Below are positions 36,396 through 44,812 of a stretch of 64,000 nucleotides of DNA, one piece after another (within the stretch, counting starts at the first letter, position 1; every line of letters begins with the position of its first letter). The position numbers and the translations under genes are program-made. The notes beneath the pieces are model-generated. The model was not told the origin of the DNA and made no database searches. It saw nothing but the letters and a program-made list of their open reading frames with translations. The DNA comes from Thalassoglobus polymorphus. Lineage in GTDB: Bacteria; Planctomycetota; Planctomycetia; Planctomycetales; Planctomycetaceae. Location: positions 4,506,001 through 4,570,000 of the forward strand of contig NZ_CP036267.1 of NCBI RefSeq assembly GCF_007744255.1, read 5' to 3'.

Positions 36396-37208
36396 ATGAC
36401 AACTTGCGAAACATTTCGACAACGACTCGACCAACGGGTCGAGGAACGGGACGACTTGACCCCGGAAATTGTCGACCATTTCCGCTCTTGTGATTCGCCA
36501 GAGTGTCAAAATCACTTTGCCGAGTACCAACTCTTGAACGCAGCTATTAAAGACTGGAAAGCAGTTCTCCCGCAAATCGATTTTGTTGACGCCGTTGTCG
36601 GTGATGTCAAACCTACCATGAAACCTGTCATGGTTAACGCACCAACTCCGCCTCAGGCTCGTTCACAATTCGAGTCCTTAAACCACTCTCAGAGTGCTGA
36701 GTCCAGAACAACTTCTCTTGTTTCACTAACGACTGTTCTCGCAGTTTTGTCGTTGTGTATTCTTCTGGTAATTGGAACTGTCCCGAGATCAATTCGGCAA
36801 GTCGCTCAAAATCCGCCCGTTCAGGAAACATCGCTGGCTACGAACGGCATCGAAACGGACGTCGAAAAGAATGAAATGCAAGCCGAAGCAGAACTCCGTG
36901 AACTTGGTAAGACTTACGGAAGTTGGGTTCAGGGAGCTGCAAACAAGCTGACGGACACAATGTCTGTCGGATTCAACGACGCTTCCGTTCAACCGAAAAA
37001 GTCGCACGACTGGTTCACGAATCTGTCCGAACAGATGGAACCAATTGAGTCGAAACTTGACGCCACTTTCAAGCTGATCCTGGAAGAGAATTCTTCAGAA
37101 ATGGACGACCAGACGTTTGCTCCGACTCGCAGTCAAAACGAGTACTTGGGGTTATTCCTGTCGAAATCGATGTCCTTAAAGCCGTTGTTCACTTTGATGC
37201 TTGTGTAA
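36396..37208 (+). CDS. Putative membrane anti-sigma factor with a zinc-binding head
   Basis: A 270-aa protein. The N-terminal cytosolic part contains DHFRSCDSPECQNHF, a His-x3-Cys-x4-Cys set like the zinc-containing anti-sigma domain. One membrane helix near residues 120-140 (LTTVLAVLSLCILLVIG) follows, then a charged extracytoplasmic part with no family I recognise. ATG 36396 has GGAAGAGAG upstream; the open frame goes back to a TTG at 36273. It begins 195 bases after the sigma gene. Its last 76 bases overlap the 3' end of the convergent DUF1571 gene. Confidence 0.6.
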   Translation: MTTCETFRQRLDQRVEERDDLTPEIVDHFRSCDSPECQNHFAEYQLLNAAIKDWKAVLPQIDFVDAVVGDVKPTMKPVMVNAPTPPQARSQFESLNHSQSAESRTTSLVSLTTVLAVLSLCILLVIGTVPRSIRQVAQNPPVQETSLATNGIETDVEKNEMQAEAELRELGKTYGSWVQGAANKLTDTMSVGFNDASVQPKKSHDWFTNLSEQMEPIESKLDATFKLILEENSSEMDDQTFAPTRSQNEYLGLFLSKSMSLKPLFTLMLV

Positions 37209-37915
37209 GTGTATTCCTCAAGCAACGGTGCTTTTTGCCCCGGGGCCGCTGGGAATCCATAATTCTCCACACGAACAGGCAAGCGAGTTGTTTTCTCAAA
37301 GAAAACACGAGTGAGATGATACGGAAATTGTTTTCTCGGACGCGGGTGTGACACTTCCACAACTTCGCAATCTGCCCCGCCAATCTTTGCGTTCGGGTAA
37401 AATTTGACGTCAACCTCACCGTATTTGGATTCGAGTTCCCATTGAGCAATGACGAGCTGAATGAGATTCTTCATCCCCGCTTGAGTAATCGGATACCGAG
37501 TTTCTGCCATCACCTTGGGGCTATTCACCGCAAGCGAAACGGTCCCGACCAGTGACGAAAGCCCACTCGCTTCATGTGCGAGCAGCTTCCCCTGATTCTG
37601 CCCAGCGACATATAACACTTCGCGTCCGGGAGCGGGATCAATGAATTTCAGGTAGACGCTAAACGGTTGGTGACGCATCCGAAAGAGTGTTTGTTGAGTC
37701 ACAAGCTTATTGTTGACGAACTCACGTCGAGTGAATTGACACTCATAATCCTGAACACGATTCAGAACGGCGAGAGATTCGTTCGCCATCTTGAGCGCTG
37801 GCGCGAGTGGGTGCTCTTTGGTTTGCTCCTGTCCGAATGCTGGGCTGTTCAGAAACAAGCTGCACACAATAATTGTCTTCAGGCTTGATTGAAGCACGTT
37901 GGGCAATCTCCTCAT
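37133..37915 (-). CDS. DUF1571 secreted protein
   Basis: A 260-aa protein with a signal peptide (hydrophobic TIIVCSLFLNSPAFG). The domain reads VQDYECQFTRREFVNNKL, FSVYLKF, PGREVLYVAGQNQGKLLAHE and GLSSLVGTVSLAVNSP, and has YGFPAAPGQKAPLLEEYTYT near the end; this is DUF1571, a planctomycete-rich family distantly like lipoprotein-carrier (LolA-type) folds. The open frame extends to 38020, but those extra residues (MLSQALRKAVVPEVFG...) are the translation of repeat B, so I start at the ATG at 37915. ATG 37942 is an alternative. Confidence 0.85.
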   Translation of the reverse strand: MRRLPNVLQSSLKTIIVCSLFLNSPAFGQEQTKEHPLAPALKMANESLAVLNRVQDYECQFTRREFVNNKLVTQQTLFRMRHQPFSVYLKFIDPAPGREVLYVAGQNQGKLLAHEASGLSSLVGTVSLAVNSPKVMAETRYPITQAGMKNLIQLVIAQWELESKYGEVDVKFYPNAKIGGADCEVVEVSHPRPRKQFPYHLTRVFFEKTTRLPVRVENYGFPAAPGQKAPLLEEYTYTSIKVNNGFKDIDFDRNNPKYSF

Positions 37916-37962
37916 GGTCGCACTCTTTAACGTTTCAGTCATGAAGTCCATGTCATTCAACT

Positions 37963-38045
37963 CCAGAACCGGCCCGAAGACCTCTGGAACCACCGCTTTT
38001 CTCAATGCTTGAGAGAGCAACTTCAGGTTTCAGGATCAGTTCTAA
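37963..38045 (+). repeat. Repeat B copy, joined to repeat A
   Basis: CCAGAACCGGCCCGAAGACC, CTTTTCTCAATGCTTGAGAG and CAGGATCAGTTCTAA are the three blocks. Its right end TTCTAAAAC is shared with the left end of the next repeat A. Confidence 0.8.
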
Positions 38046-38147
38046 AACATCATTCGAATTGGTGTTCAGATTCTACCTCGTGGTGAACAGCAATTTTTAT
38101 CCAAGAAACGTGTTCTTCACGGGACACGGCAGAGCAAACTGTACTAA
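38040..38147 (+). repeat. Repeat A copy, joined to repeat B
   Basis: Left end TTCTAAAACATC, then CATTCGAATTGGTGTTCAGA, CCTCGTGGTGAACAGC, TGTTCTTCACGGGACACGGC and right end AGAGCAAACTGTACTAAC. Confidence 0.85.
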
Positions 38148-38343
38148 CGATGCTCTTTCTGTGATCTGTCCTGAATCATGTCTCATCTTAGTTTTGCTCT
38201 AGAACACCTTCGTGTTTCTTGGGTCCGCGAACTGAGCGTCTTGTCAGGTGATTGGCTGTGTGCCACGAGACAGCACTGCGACACCTTTATCAAAACCGCT
38301 CTAGAGTCCTTGAGAACTCGTACGCGAACCTGAAATTGGCTTT

Positions 38344-38520
38344 TCAAAGTTGTCTTCTCGAAGACCGAGAAAATTCTTCACCATAAAAATTTTCGGCAAG
38401 AAACTCTTTTGCTCTCGCCAAACCTGCTGGATTGATCTCAAACTTCCAGTGAATCAGGGCGGATTCAGGAGTCGTGCAAGCGGAACTTCGAATCCGCTCA
38501 CACTCTATCTGAAAGGGTTG
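38344..38520 (-). pseudogene. Possible relic of a protein-coding gene (3' end)
   Basis: On the minus strand one frame is open for 58 codons and ends at TGA 38346-38344. Its last part reads ALIHWKFEINPAGLARAKEF and ends in FYGEEFSRSSRRQL, which looks like genuine protein composition. Upstream the frame is closed by a stop, while another frame (LQIEYRSEEVELNLTRFSSF) continues, as expected after a frameshift. I do not recognise the family and there is no start codon. Confidence 0.3.
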
Positions 38521-38778
38521 TCATTGAATGGAACGACGAAAACCTCGTCAGGTTCAGTTCGACCTCTTCGCTTCTGTACTCGATTTGAAGAGACTTTGCT
38601 TCAGCCGGAATCCTGATTCACACATTGTATCCTACAGATTTTCGCTCCAAGCGGGAGAGGAATATCGACAATTCGCCCCCTCAATCAGTCTGATCTGAAA
38701 GATTCTCTGTTTCTCGATCTGTGAAATCGCATGTCAAGATCTCTTTCAGCCCGAAACCTGGACCGCCTCAGAGACTTA

Positions 38779-38808
38779 TTGACTCAATTTTCGAAACCGC
38801 CGTATACT
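38779..38808 (+). promoter_or_regulatory. Sigma-70-type promoter of the LptD-like gene
   Basis: TTGACT at 38779-38784, an 18-base spacer, and TATACT at 38803-38808; both boxes match five of six consensus bases. It lies 135 bases before the GTG start. Confidence 0.65.
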
Positions 38809-38942
38809 CCGAGCCTGTCTTCATGATTCAGAATTGACTCGGCGACTCCTTCGGTTTCCGTATCTTTTTTGAATCCCTCCAGTTACGACAATTCGTCGTG
38901 TCCATTTCCCCATCCTGACCTCAACTCGCGAACGGATTCCGA

Positions 38943-41900
38943 GTGTCCCCTACCCGACCGCATTCCGCTGGATGCGTACTGGTGATGCTTTGCTGCTGGC
39001 TAAGCATCTCGGGATCGTTGTCTGCACAGACAGCCCCGGCTGGACACTCTCTTGGTTCGCAACCCTCTACGGATTCAGGGGTTCAGCAGATTGGGACATC
39101 GAACCCATTACTGGAGCCGATTGAAATTCAAGTTTCAATCGCAAGCCAGATTCCCAGTGACAAAGAAAAAATCCTGCTGCTTCGTGGTCCCTGTAAAATT
39201 ACGAAAGGGGCGCAATCCTGGTCGTCCCCGCAAGCGGTCATTTGGCAAATCCAGAATGCCTCGGGAAAAGGGGGCCGGATCATTGCTTATCTCGACCATA
39301 CTCCCGAAGTCTCCCCTGTCATGCAGGAACAGGGACATCGAGAAACACGACCCTACTTCTTTCTTGAACTCGAAACGGATGTCTCGATAGCCTATTCAGG
39401 CCCGGTTCCGGTTTCCGTTCCGGGAGCGAAAAATGATCCTGTTTATTTGAGAGCGGTTGAGCATCGCAAAAAATCTACTGGATCAATCCAACAGGTTCAG
39501 AACACGACTCTGGCTCAAGCTCAGTCGGGGCCAGCGTTGCCAATGCTGGGGTCACCGTATCGTCGTCGCGTCACGATTGGCCCACGATTCCTTGGTGAAC
39601 GCTTTCAAGCGAAAGCAGACTTCATCGAGAGTTCGGTTCAGCCAGAATATGTGATCACAGTCACGGGCGGAGTCAATATTGTCATTGACAATGTCCCGTT
39701 GACAATCAATGGTCAAACATTTTTGACACGCATTGACCTGAGCGCAGACCGGGCTGTCGTCTGGACTGACGCCGATCGAATTGGCGACCTTGAAGGCTTT
39801 GAGATTGACGAGAACACCCCGTTTGAAGTCTTTCTGGAAGGGGATATTGTTGTCCGCCAGGGGGCGAGTAAAATCAAAGCTTCTCGTGCATTTTACGACA
39901 TCAGTCAGCGACGTGGCCTACTCGTTGACGCAGAAATTCGCACGCAAGTCCCGGAATACGATGGCTCGATTCGTTTACGAGCAGCTGAAGTTCGTCAATT
40001 TTCCGCGATGAATTTCCATGCTCGGAATGCGTATTTCACAACAAGCGAATTCGGACAACCCAAGTACCGCATCGAGTCGAGTGACATCTTCCTCGAAGAA
40101 CGACCTTCGATCTTTCCGAATGCGATCGACCCGGCAACTGGACTGCCTGACCCCAGCACGCTCTGGATCACCAGCCACAACAATCGACTCTTCATTGAGA
40201 ATGTCCCGGTCTTTAATTCTCCATATTTGACTGGACCAGCTGAAGACCCACGTATCCCGATCACTGAACTCAATTTCGGCTACTCCGGTGTGTTTGGAGC
40301 TGAACTTGAAACTGCGTGGAACCTTGAAGGACTTCTCGGTCTGGAGTTACCTGAAGGGACCGATCTCAATCTGGAGGTCGATTACTTTTCAGAGCGAGGA
40401 CCAGCAGCCGGTCTTCAATCGGAGTACGATTCGTATGCAACATTGTTTGGCGCTCCCGCACATCACTCAGGGATGAGCCACTTCTATTACATCCATGATA
40501 GCGGAGTCGACAATCTGGGGCTGGGCCGAAGAAGCCTCGCTCCGCCTAATGAAAACCGAGGCCGCATTCTCTGGAGAAACGAGACGGAACTGACCCCGTT
40601 CACTTCGATCTTCGCTGAGGTGGGGCACGTCTTTAACAACGACAGAAACTTTCAGGAGCAATGGTACGAAGAAGAGTGGGATCGAGATAAAGACCTGGAG
40701 AACAAGATCTCTCTGGAACATCAATACGACAACCTCACGACGAGCATCACCGGAGCGATTCGGTCGAATGATTTCGCGAACCAGACCGACTGGCTCCCGA
40801 GGGCAGACATCACTCTTCTCGGACAACCGGTCTTCAATTCTCCCATCAATTGGAGCATGCATTCCGCAGTTGGTTATGGAAGATTACACCAGGCATCTCC
40901 CCCACCAGACCCTGTTGCTGACCCGTTTGTTCCTCTGGACTACTTCGCAGACTCCGAAGGGCTCGTCGCTCATTCACGTCATGAATTAACCCTGCCCTTC
41001 AATGCTGGACCTGTGAAAGTTGTCCCATATGCCTTAGGCGAAGTGGCTCACTGGCAAGAGGATCTCACCGGTCAAGACTTGACTCGCTGGTATGGAAGTG
41101 CCGGGGTTCGAGCAAGCCTTCAGTTTGCCAAGTACATGCCACACGTGCAAAGTTCAATCCTCGGTCTGAACGGTCTTGCACATAAAGTGACATATGATCT
41201 CGACTACTACTTCGCAGAAGCGTCCGAAGACCTTGACCGTATTCCGCAGTACAACGCATTCGATGAAAACGCCCAAGAGAGATTTCGGTCTCGCTTCCAG
41301 GTCCTCGAATTCGGGGGCGTTTTACCAGATGTCTATGATCCCCGATTGTACGCCGTTCGATCAGGTGCGGGACGATCGGTCACCGCCCCCTATAATGAAC
41401 TCGTCGATGACCAACATGCATTGCGGTTAGGAATGCGTCATCGTTGGCAAACTAAAGTTGGTCCTCCGGAGAACCCGCGTATCGTTGACTGGATGGAACT
41501 CGACTTGGGGCTGACTTATTTCCCCGATGCAGAAGAAGATAACTTTGGAGAAGACTTCGGATTACTGACGAGCCGCTACGCCTGGCATGTTGGTCCTCGA
41601 ACATCTGTCCTGGCAAGTGGAGCGTTTGACTTCTTTGACATGGGGCAACGAGTCTGGAATGTCGGGCTCCTCAGCCAGCGTTCCGAACGAGGAAGCATTT
41701 ACTTCGGTTACCGAAACCTCGAAGCAGGCCCGGTTGAAAGCCAACTTCTCACGAGTAGTGTTTCTTACGTCATGACCCCGAACCTATATGTCGCAACTTT
41801 TGGAGCTTCATATGACATCGCCGAGGGGATAGACCGGGGCCAATCGCTCACGGTCACCCGCATCAGTGAGAACTTTCTACTCCACTTCGGTCTCGGATAC

Positions 41901-42005
41901 GACCGTAGTAAGGACAACGTTGGTGTCGCTCTGTCTCTCGAACCAAAGTTCGGAAGCTTCGGTCGAGGATCAATGCAACTCAACTCCCTGCTCGGGATCG
42001 ACTAA
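38943..42005 (+). CDS. LptD-like outer-membrane LPS-assembly protein
   Basis: A 1020-aa protein starting with GTG. A signal peptide ends near SLSAQ (about residue 29). Residues about 235-385 resemble the OstA/LptA jelly roll: VITVTGGVNIVIDNVPLTIN, EVFLEGDIVVRQGASKIKAS, RAFYDISQRRGLLVDAEIRT, then YRIESSDIFLEERP. The remaining 600 residues alternate aromatic and polar residues as a large beta-barrel. The region order fits LptD, which inserts LPS in the outer leaflet; lpxB in the same window fits a lipid A-bearing outer membrane. The N-terminal 200 residues are extra. The stop codon TAA sits in a repeat A end. Family is inferred by eye. Confidence 0.75.
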   Translation: MSPTRPHSAGCVLVMLCCWLSISGSLSAQTAPAGHSLGSQPSTDSGVQQIGTSNPLLEPIEIQVSIASQIPSDKEKILLLRGPCKITKGAQSWSSPQAVIWQIQNASGKGGRIIAYLDHTPEVSPVMQEQGHRETRPYFFLELETDVSIAYSGPVPVSVPGAKNDPVYLRAVEHRKKSTGSIQQVQNTTLAQAQSGPALPMLGSPYRRRVTIGPRFLGERFQAKADFIESSVQPEYVITVTGGVNIVIDNVPLTINGQTFLTRIDLSADRAVVWTDADRIGDLEGFEIDENTPFEVFLEGDIVVRQGASKIKASRAFYDISQRRGLLVDAEIRTQVPEYDGSIRLRAAEVRQFSAMNFHARNAYFTTSEFGQPKYRIESSDIFLEERPSIFPNAIDPATGLPDPSTLWITSHNNRLFIENVPVFNSPYLTGPAEDPRIPITELNFGYSGVFGAELETAWNLEGLLGLELPEGTDLNLEVDYFSERGPAAGLQSEYDSYATLFGAPAHHSGMSHFYYIHDSGVDNLGLGRRSLAPPNENRGRILWRNETELTPFTSIFAEVGHVFNNDRNFQEQWYEEEWDRDKDLENKISLEHQYDNLTTSITGAIRSNDFANQTDWLPRADITLLGQPVFNSPINWSMHSAVGYGRLHQASPPPDPVADPFVPLDYFADSEGLVAHSRHELTLPFNAGPVKVVPYALGEVAHWQEDLTGQDLTRWYGSAGVRASLQFAKYMPHVQSSILGLNGLAHKVTYDLDYYFAEASEDLDRIPQYNAFDENAQERFRSRFQVLEFGGVLPDVYDPRLYAVRSGAGRSVTAPYNELVDDQHALRLGMRHRWQTKVGPPENPRIVDWMELDLGLTYFPDAEEDNFGEDFGLLTSRYAWHVGPRTSVLASGAFDFFDMGQRVWNVGLLSQRSERGSIYFGYRNLEAGPVESQLLTSSVSYVMTPNLYVATFGASYDIAEGIDRGQSLTVTRISENFLLHFGLGYDRSKDNVGVALSLEPKFGSFGRGSMQLNSLLGID

Positions 42006-42031
42006 AGCAGCTTGCTCTACCGGGAGCCCTG
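42002..42031 (-). repeat. Repeat A, end fragment
   Basis: CTAAAGCAGCTTGCTCTACC followed by GGGAGCCCTGCTGAT, which aligns with the right end of repeat A read on the minus strand. TAA 42003-42005 within it is the stop of the LptD-like gene. Confidence 0.65.
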
Positions 42032-42208
42032 CTGATCGTGGTTCACCTGCAACATTGCTGCATCACGAAACCGAACGAAATGCCCAGCATGCAAATCTTT
42101 CTCAGATGATTTTCAATGCAGGCCGTACCAATGTAGTTCGCTGCATGACTTCGTAGACGACTCTTCACAAGACAACAAAGAACGTGAAGTCCCAGAAGGA
42201 TCCCGGCG

Positions 42209-42433
42209 TTATTTTCGCTTCGCTTCAGCGTCATCATCTTTGGCGACGCTTGTCTCAAAGAGACGGGTGCACTGGTACTGGAACGCATCGTCATGAAGTA
42301 AGGAAAGTTTTTTGTGTGAGTTGATGATGTCGAAGCCATTAGGGGTCTTAGATTCAGTGAGCTTTGCCAATCGCTTCACTTCATCGAAGATCCCCTCAAG
42401 GATAGCAGCGTACTCAGCATCTGAATTAATCAT
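42209..42433 (-). CDS. Small protein, third gene of the nucleotidyltransferase cassette
   Basis: A 74-aa soluble protein, helical and charged (SDAEYAAILEGIFDEVKRLA, then a Lys/Asp/Glu-rich end). It has no signal or membrane segment and I do not recognise the family. Its start overlaps the stop of the nucleotidyltransferase gene in an ATGA (42433-42430). The tight coupling is the main evidence that it is real. Confidence 0.6.
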   Translation of the reverse strand: MINSDAEYAAILEGIFDEVKRLAKLTESKTPNGFDIINSHKKLSLLHDDAFQYQCTRLFETSVAKDDDAEAKRK

Positions 42434-43047
42434 AGCACCACCTCGACGACTCCAGTGTAGTCAACACCTGGAGCATAAAATCCAATTTCTTTAGGCCGGG
42501 AGTAATCGTGAAATGCTCGCCAGAAACTTTTTAAATTATCCACCAGAAACAGGTGGACTCCCTTTGCTTTCCAATCATTTGAGAAAGAGTAGTCTTCAAT
42601 CAGCACTCGATTTTCAATGGACTGGTTGATGTGGAAGTCCTTGCCGACGAGAACCGTGAGGTCAACGTCGTTTGGTGAGTCTCTGCTTGTAATGAAACTG
42701 CCACCAAGAATGATCCGCTCCGTTTGTGCAGATCGACAGTGATGAAGCACCTCTTGGAGTTCCTTCATCAGGTGGCTCCGCCTCGGGGTCCCCCCTCCAA
42801 AACGTTCTCGAAATTCATCGATTGAACACTTCAATGTTGCTGGAAGATACCCACACTCTTCAAACTCTGGGAGTGAGCATCCAAAGCCTTTGGGCGATAC
42901 AAGTGCTGTTCGAATCTCGGCACATGCCTTTTCGATTGACTGCCGTGCGTTCCAGCCTTTGGAACGAAACTCGGAGATCAGCGACAGAAAAGCATTATCG
43001 ATGTCAGTCCGCGATTCCGCTAGAGCCCTCTGGTCAAGTTCGTCCAT
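42430..43047 (-). CDS. DUF6932-type nucleotidyltransferase-like protein
   Basis: 205 aa, cytosolic. The stretch LPEFEECGYLPATLKCSIDE, followed by FRERFGGGTPRR, is like the opening of DUF6932 proteins. Then comes GGSFITSRDSPNDVDL at residues 115-130, a polymerase-beta nucleotidyltransferase motif (GS ... DxD with Asp127 and Asp129). A third acidic residue may be Asp in VHLFLVD. About 55 N-terminal residues are extra for the family. It sits between two small genes, 2 bases after the first and overlapping the next. Minimal nucleotidyltransferases of this fold often act in toxin-antitoxin or defence modules; that is inference here. Confidence 0.75.
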   Translation of the reverse strand: MDELDQRALAESRTDIDNAFLSLISEFRSKGWNARQSIEKACAEIRTALVSPKGFGCSLPEFEECGYLPATLKCSIDEFRERFGGGTPRRSHLMKELQEVLHHCRSAQTERIILGGSFITSRDSPNDVDLTVLVGKDFHINQSIENRVLIEDYSFSNDWKAKGVHLFLVDNLKSFWRAFHDYSRPKEIGFYAPGVDYTGVVEVVL

Positions 43048-43049
43048 CT

Positions 43050-43301
43050 TTACGCTGCTTGCCGTTCTCCAGGTTCATCCAGGTCAGCGACATCCTTCTG
43101 GTTCTTGACAATTAATGCTCGCAAGAACTCCTGTAATTCACTCATCTTTAAGTTTGCACAAACTTGCTCCAGGTCAGTGGGACTGATGTCTTCCAGAAGT
43201 CTTCCAGATTCTGAGGCCTTCCCTATGAGCCAAGTTTCAAACTGAACACCTGCCTGTACCAATAAGCGCCTGGATTCTTCGGGTAATTTCAAACGTTCCA
43301 T
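43050..43301 (-). CDS. Small protein, first gene of the nucleotidyltransferase cassette
   Basis: 83 aa, soluble and helical (LPEESRRLLVQAGVQFETWL, ISPTDLEQVCANLKMSELQEF), with an acidic end DLDEPGERQAA. Not recognised. Its stop is 2 bases before the nucleotidyltransferase start, so the three genes form one operon. An AGGT lies before its ATG. No HEPN-type R-x4-6-H motif is visible, so it is not an obvious HEPN toxin. Confidence 0.6.
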   Translation of the reverse strand: MERLKLPEESRRLLVQAGVQFETWLIGKASESGRLLEDISPTDLEQVCANLKMSELQEFLRALIVKNQKDVADLDEPGERQAA

Positions 43302-43393
43302 GCTCGACCTGCGTCTTGGTTGTGTGAGATTCCGTTCACATTAGAAATGATACGTATAGTGAAGAAGTTCCAGCAAGGTGAATTTCACTCGTT

Positions 43394-43411
43394 CCGTTTC
43401 ACGTGAAACGG
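43394..43411. promoter_or_regulatory. parS-like palindrome
   Basis: An 18-base perfect palindrome CCGTTTCACGTGAAACGG, intergenic. Its inner 14 bases GTTTCACGTGAAAC equal the core of the bacterial parS consensus (TGTTTCACGTGAAACA); only the outer pair differs. It would bind ParB for chromosome segregation. No par genes are in the window, and no second copy was found in it. Confidence 0.6.
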
Positions 43412-43527
43412 CTGCAATCTTGGGATTCTGTGTCGGGTTTGCTAGAGTCCGGACAGAAAATTTCAGCGAACGGTCTTCGGAAGATGACATCGCGATCTTG
43501 GATTAGGCTTCAAAAAGGAGACAAGAG

Positions 43528-44670
43528 ATGGCAACACCTGTGAATGTGGGAATGATTGGATACGGGTTCATGGGACGCGCCCATACTAACGGCTACAAAC
43601 GCTGCCCGGACTTCTTTCCCGAATTGAGGCATCAACCTGTTCTAAAGGCAGCTTGTGCTCGAAGCGAAGACAAGATTCAGGCTTTCGCTGACCAGTGGGG
43701 GTATGAGTCCATCGAAACGGACTGGCGAAAGCTCATTGCTCGCGATGACATCGACGCCATCGATATTTGCGTGCCGAACAATCTGCACAAAGAAATTGCC
43801 ATTGCTTGTGCCGAAGCTGGCAAAATGATCCTTTGCGAAAAGCCACTCGCGATGAACGTCGCCGAGGGTGAAGAAATGTGCAAGGCGGTCGAGAAAGCAA
43901 AAGTCCCACATACCGTATGGTACAACTACCGTCGTGTTCCCGCTGTCACCCTGGCGAAACAGATCATCGAATCAGGCGCCCTGGGACGGATCTTCCACTA
44001 CCGGGCAAACTTCCTGCAGGATTGGACAATCTCGGAAGATCTTCCACAGGGAGGGCAAGCACTATGGCGACTCGATGCTGAAGCAGCTGGTTCTGGAGTG
44101 ACAGGTGATTTGCTCGCTCATTGTATTGATACAGCGATCTGGTTGAACGGGACCGTCAGCGATGTTTCCGCGATGACGGAAACCTTCATCAAAGAGCGAG
44201 TGCATCAGGCAACTGGTGAGAAAACCAAAGTAACCATCGACGATGCGTGTGCCTTCATGTGCCACTTCTCGAATGGGTCGTTAGGGCTGTTCGAATCGAC
44301 CCGATACGCTCGGGGGCACAAGGCCTTATACACGCTTGAAATCAACGGCTCGGAGATGTCACTTCGCTGGGATCTTGAAGACCTGCATCGCCTGGAAGTT
44401 TTTGACCACAAAGACGAAGGCGCACTCCGTGGCTGGAAGAGTGTGCATGTGAGTGACCATGGAGGTGAGCATCCCTACATGGACAAGTGGTGGGTGCCTG
44501 GATTGCAGATCGGTTACGAACACTCATTCGTACACCATGTCGCAGACTTCATGAAGAGTCTCGATGAAGGAAAACCTTGCGGACCGACATTCCGCGATGC
44601 ACTCGAAACGCAAAAAGTTTGCGATGCAGTTCTCACAAGTGCAAAAGAACGCTCTTGGGAAAACGTGTAA
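43528..44670 (+). CDS. Cytosolic Gfo/Idh/MocA family oxidoreductase
   Basis: A 380-aa NAD(P)-dependent oxidoreductase without signal peptide. Rossmann head [19 protein letters not shown], the catalytic-site EKPLAMN, then [17 protein letters not shown] and [29 protein letters not shown] 6 bases upstream of the ATG is a strong ribosome binding site. This subgroup (YNYRR) is similar to inositol/sugar dehydrogenases acting on cyclitols or glycosides. The actual substrate is unknown. The stop is 3 bases from repeat B, and a bidirectional terminator follows. Confidence 0.93.
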   Translation: MATPVNVGMIGYGFMGRAHTNGYKRCPDFFPELRHQPVLKAACARSEDKIQAFADQWGYESIETDWRKLIARDDIDAIDICVPNNLHKEIAIACAEAGKMILCEKPLAMNVAEGEEMCKAVEKAKVPHTVWYNYRRVPAVTLAKQIIESGALGRIFHYRANFLQDWTISEDLPQGGQALWRLDAEAAGSGVTGDLLAHCIDTAIWLNGTVSDVSAMTETFIKERVHQATGEKTKVTIDDACAFMCHFSNGSLGLFESTRYARGHKALYTLEINGSEMSLRWDLEDLHRLEVFDHKDEGALRGWKSVHVSDHGGEHPYMDKWWVPGLQIGYEHSFVHHVADFMKSLDEGKPCGPTFRDALETQKVCDAVLTSAKERSWENV

Positions 44671-44673
44671 TTT

Positions 44674-44756
44674 TTAGAACCAGTCCGAAAACCTCTGGAA
44701 TAGCCGCTTCTCTCAACGTTTGAGAGAGCGGTTTCAAGTATTAGGATCAGTTCTAA
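44674..44756. repeat. Repeat B, best copy
   Basis: 83 bp from TTAGAACCAGTCC to GGATCAGTTCTAA; the ends are inverted repeats with 10 of 13 matching. The centre CGCTTCTCTCAACG / TTTGAGAGAGCGG is also an inverted repeat, so the whole unit can fold into one long imperfect hairpin. I use this as reference. Confidence 0.85.
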
Positions 44757-44765
44757 TTTTGCCGT

Positions 44766-44795
44766 TTTGCCTCACACTTCGAAGTGTGAGGCAAA
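44766..44795. terminator. Bidirectional terminator between Gfo/Idh and lysA
   Basis: Perfect 30-base palindrome: TTTGCCTCACACTTC / GAAGTGTGAGGCAAA. It stands between convergent genes. Confidence 0.85.
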
Positions 44796-44812
44796 TGGCG
44801 AAATGACTTTGA

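Larger units (their letters stand above)
37916..38942. other. One-kilobase gene-poor region with A/B repeat composite and the lptD-like promoter
   Basis: It contains repeat B (37963-38045), repeat A (38040-38147), a weaker repeat A-like stretch about 38188-38305 (TTTGCTCTAGAACAC ... AAAACCGCTCTAGAG), a possible gene relic on the minus strand ending at 38344, and a promoter at 38779-38808. No intact gene is supported. Confidence 0.6.
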
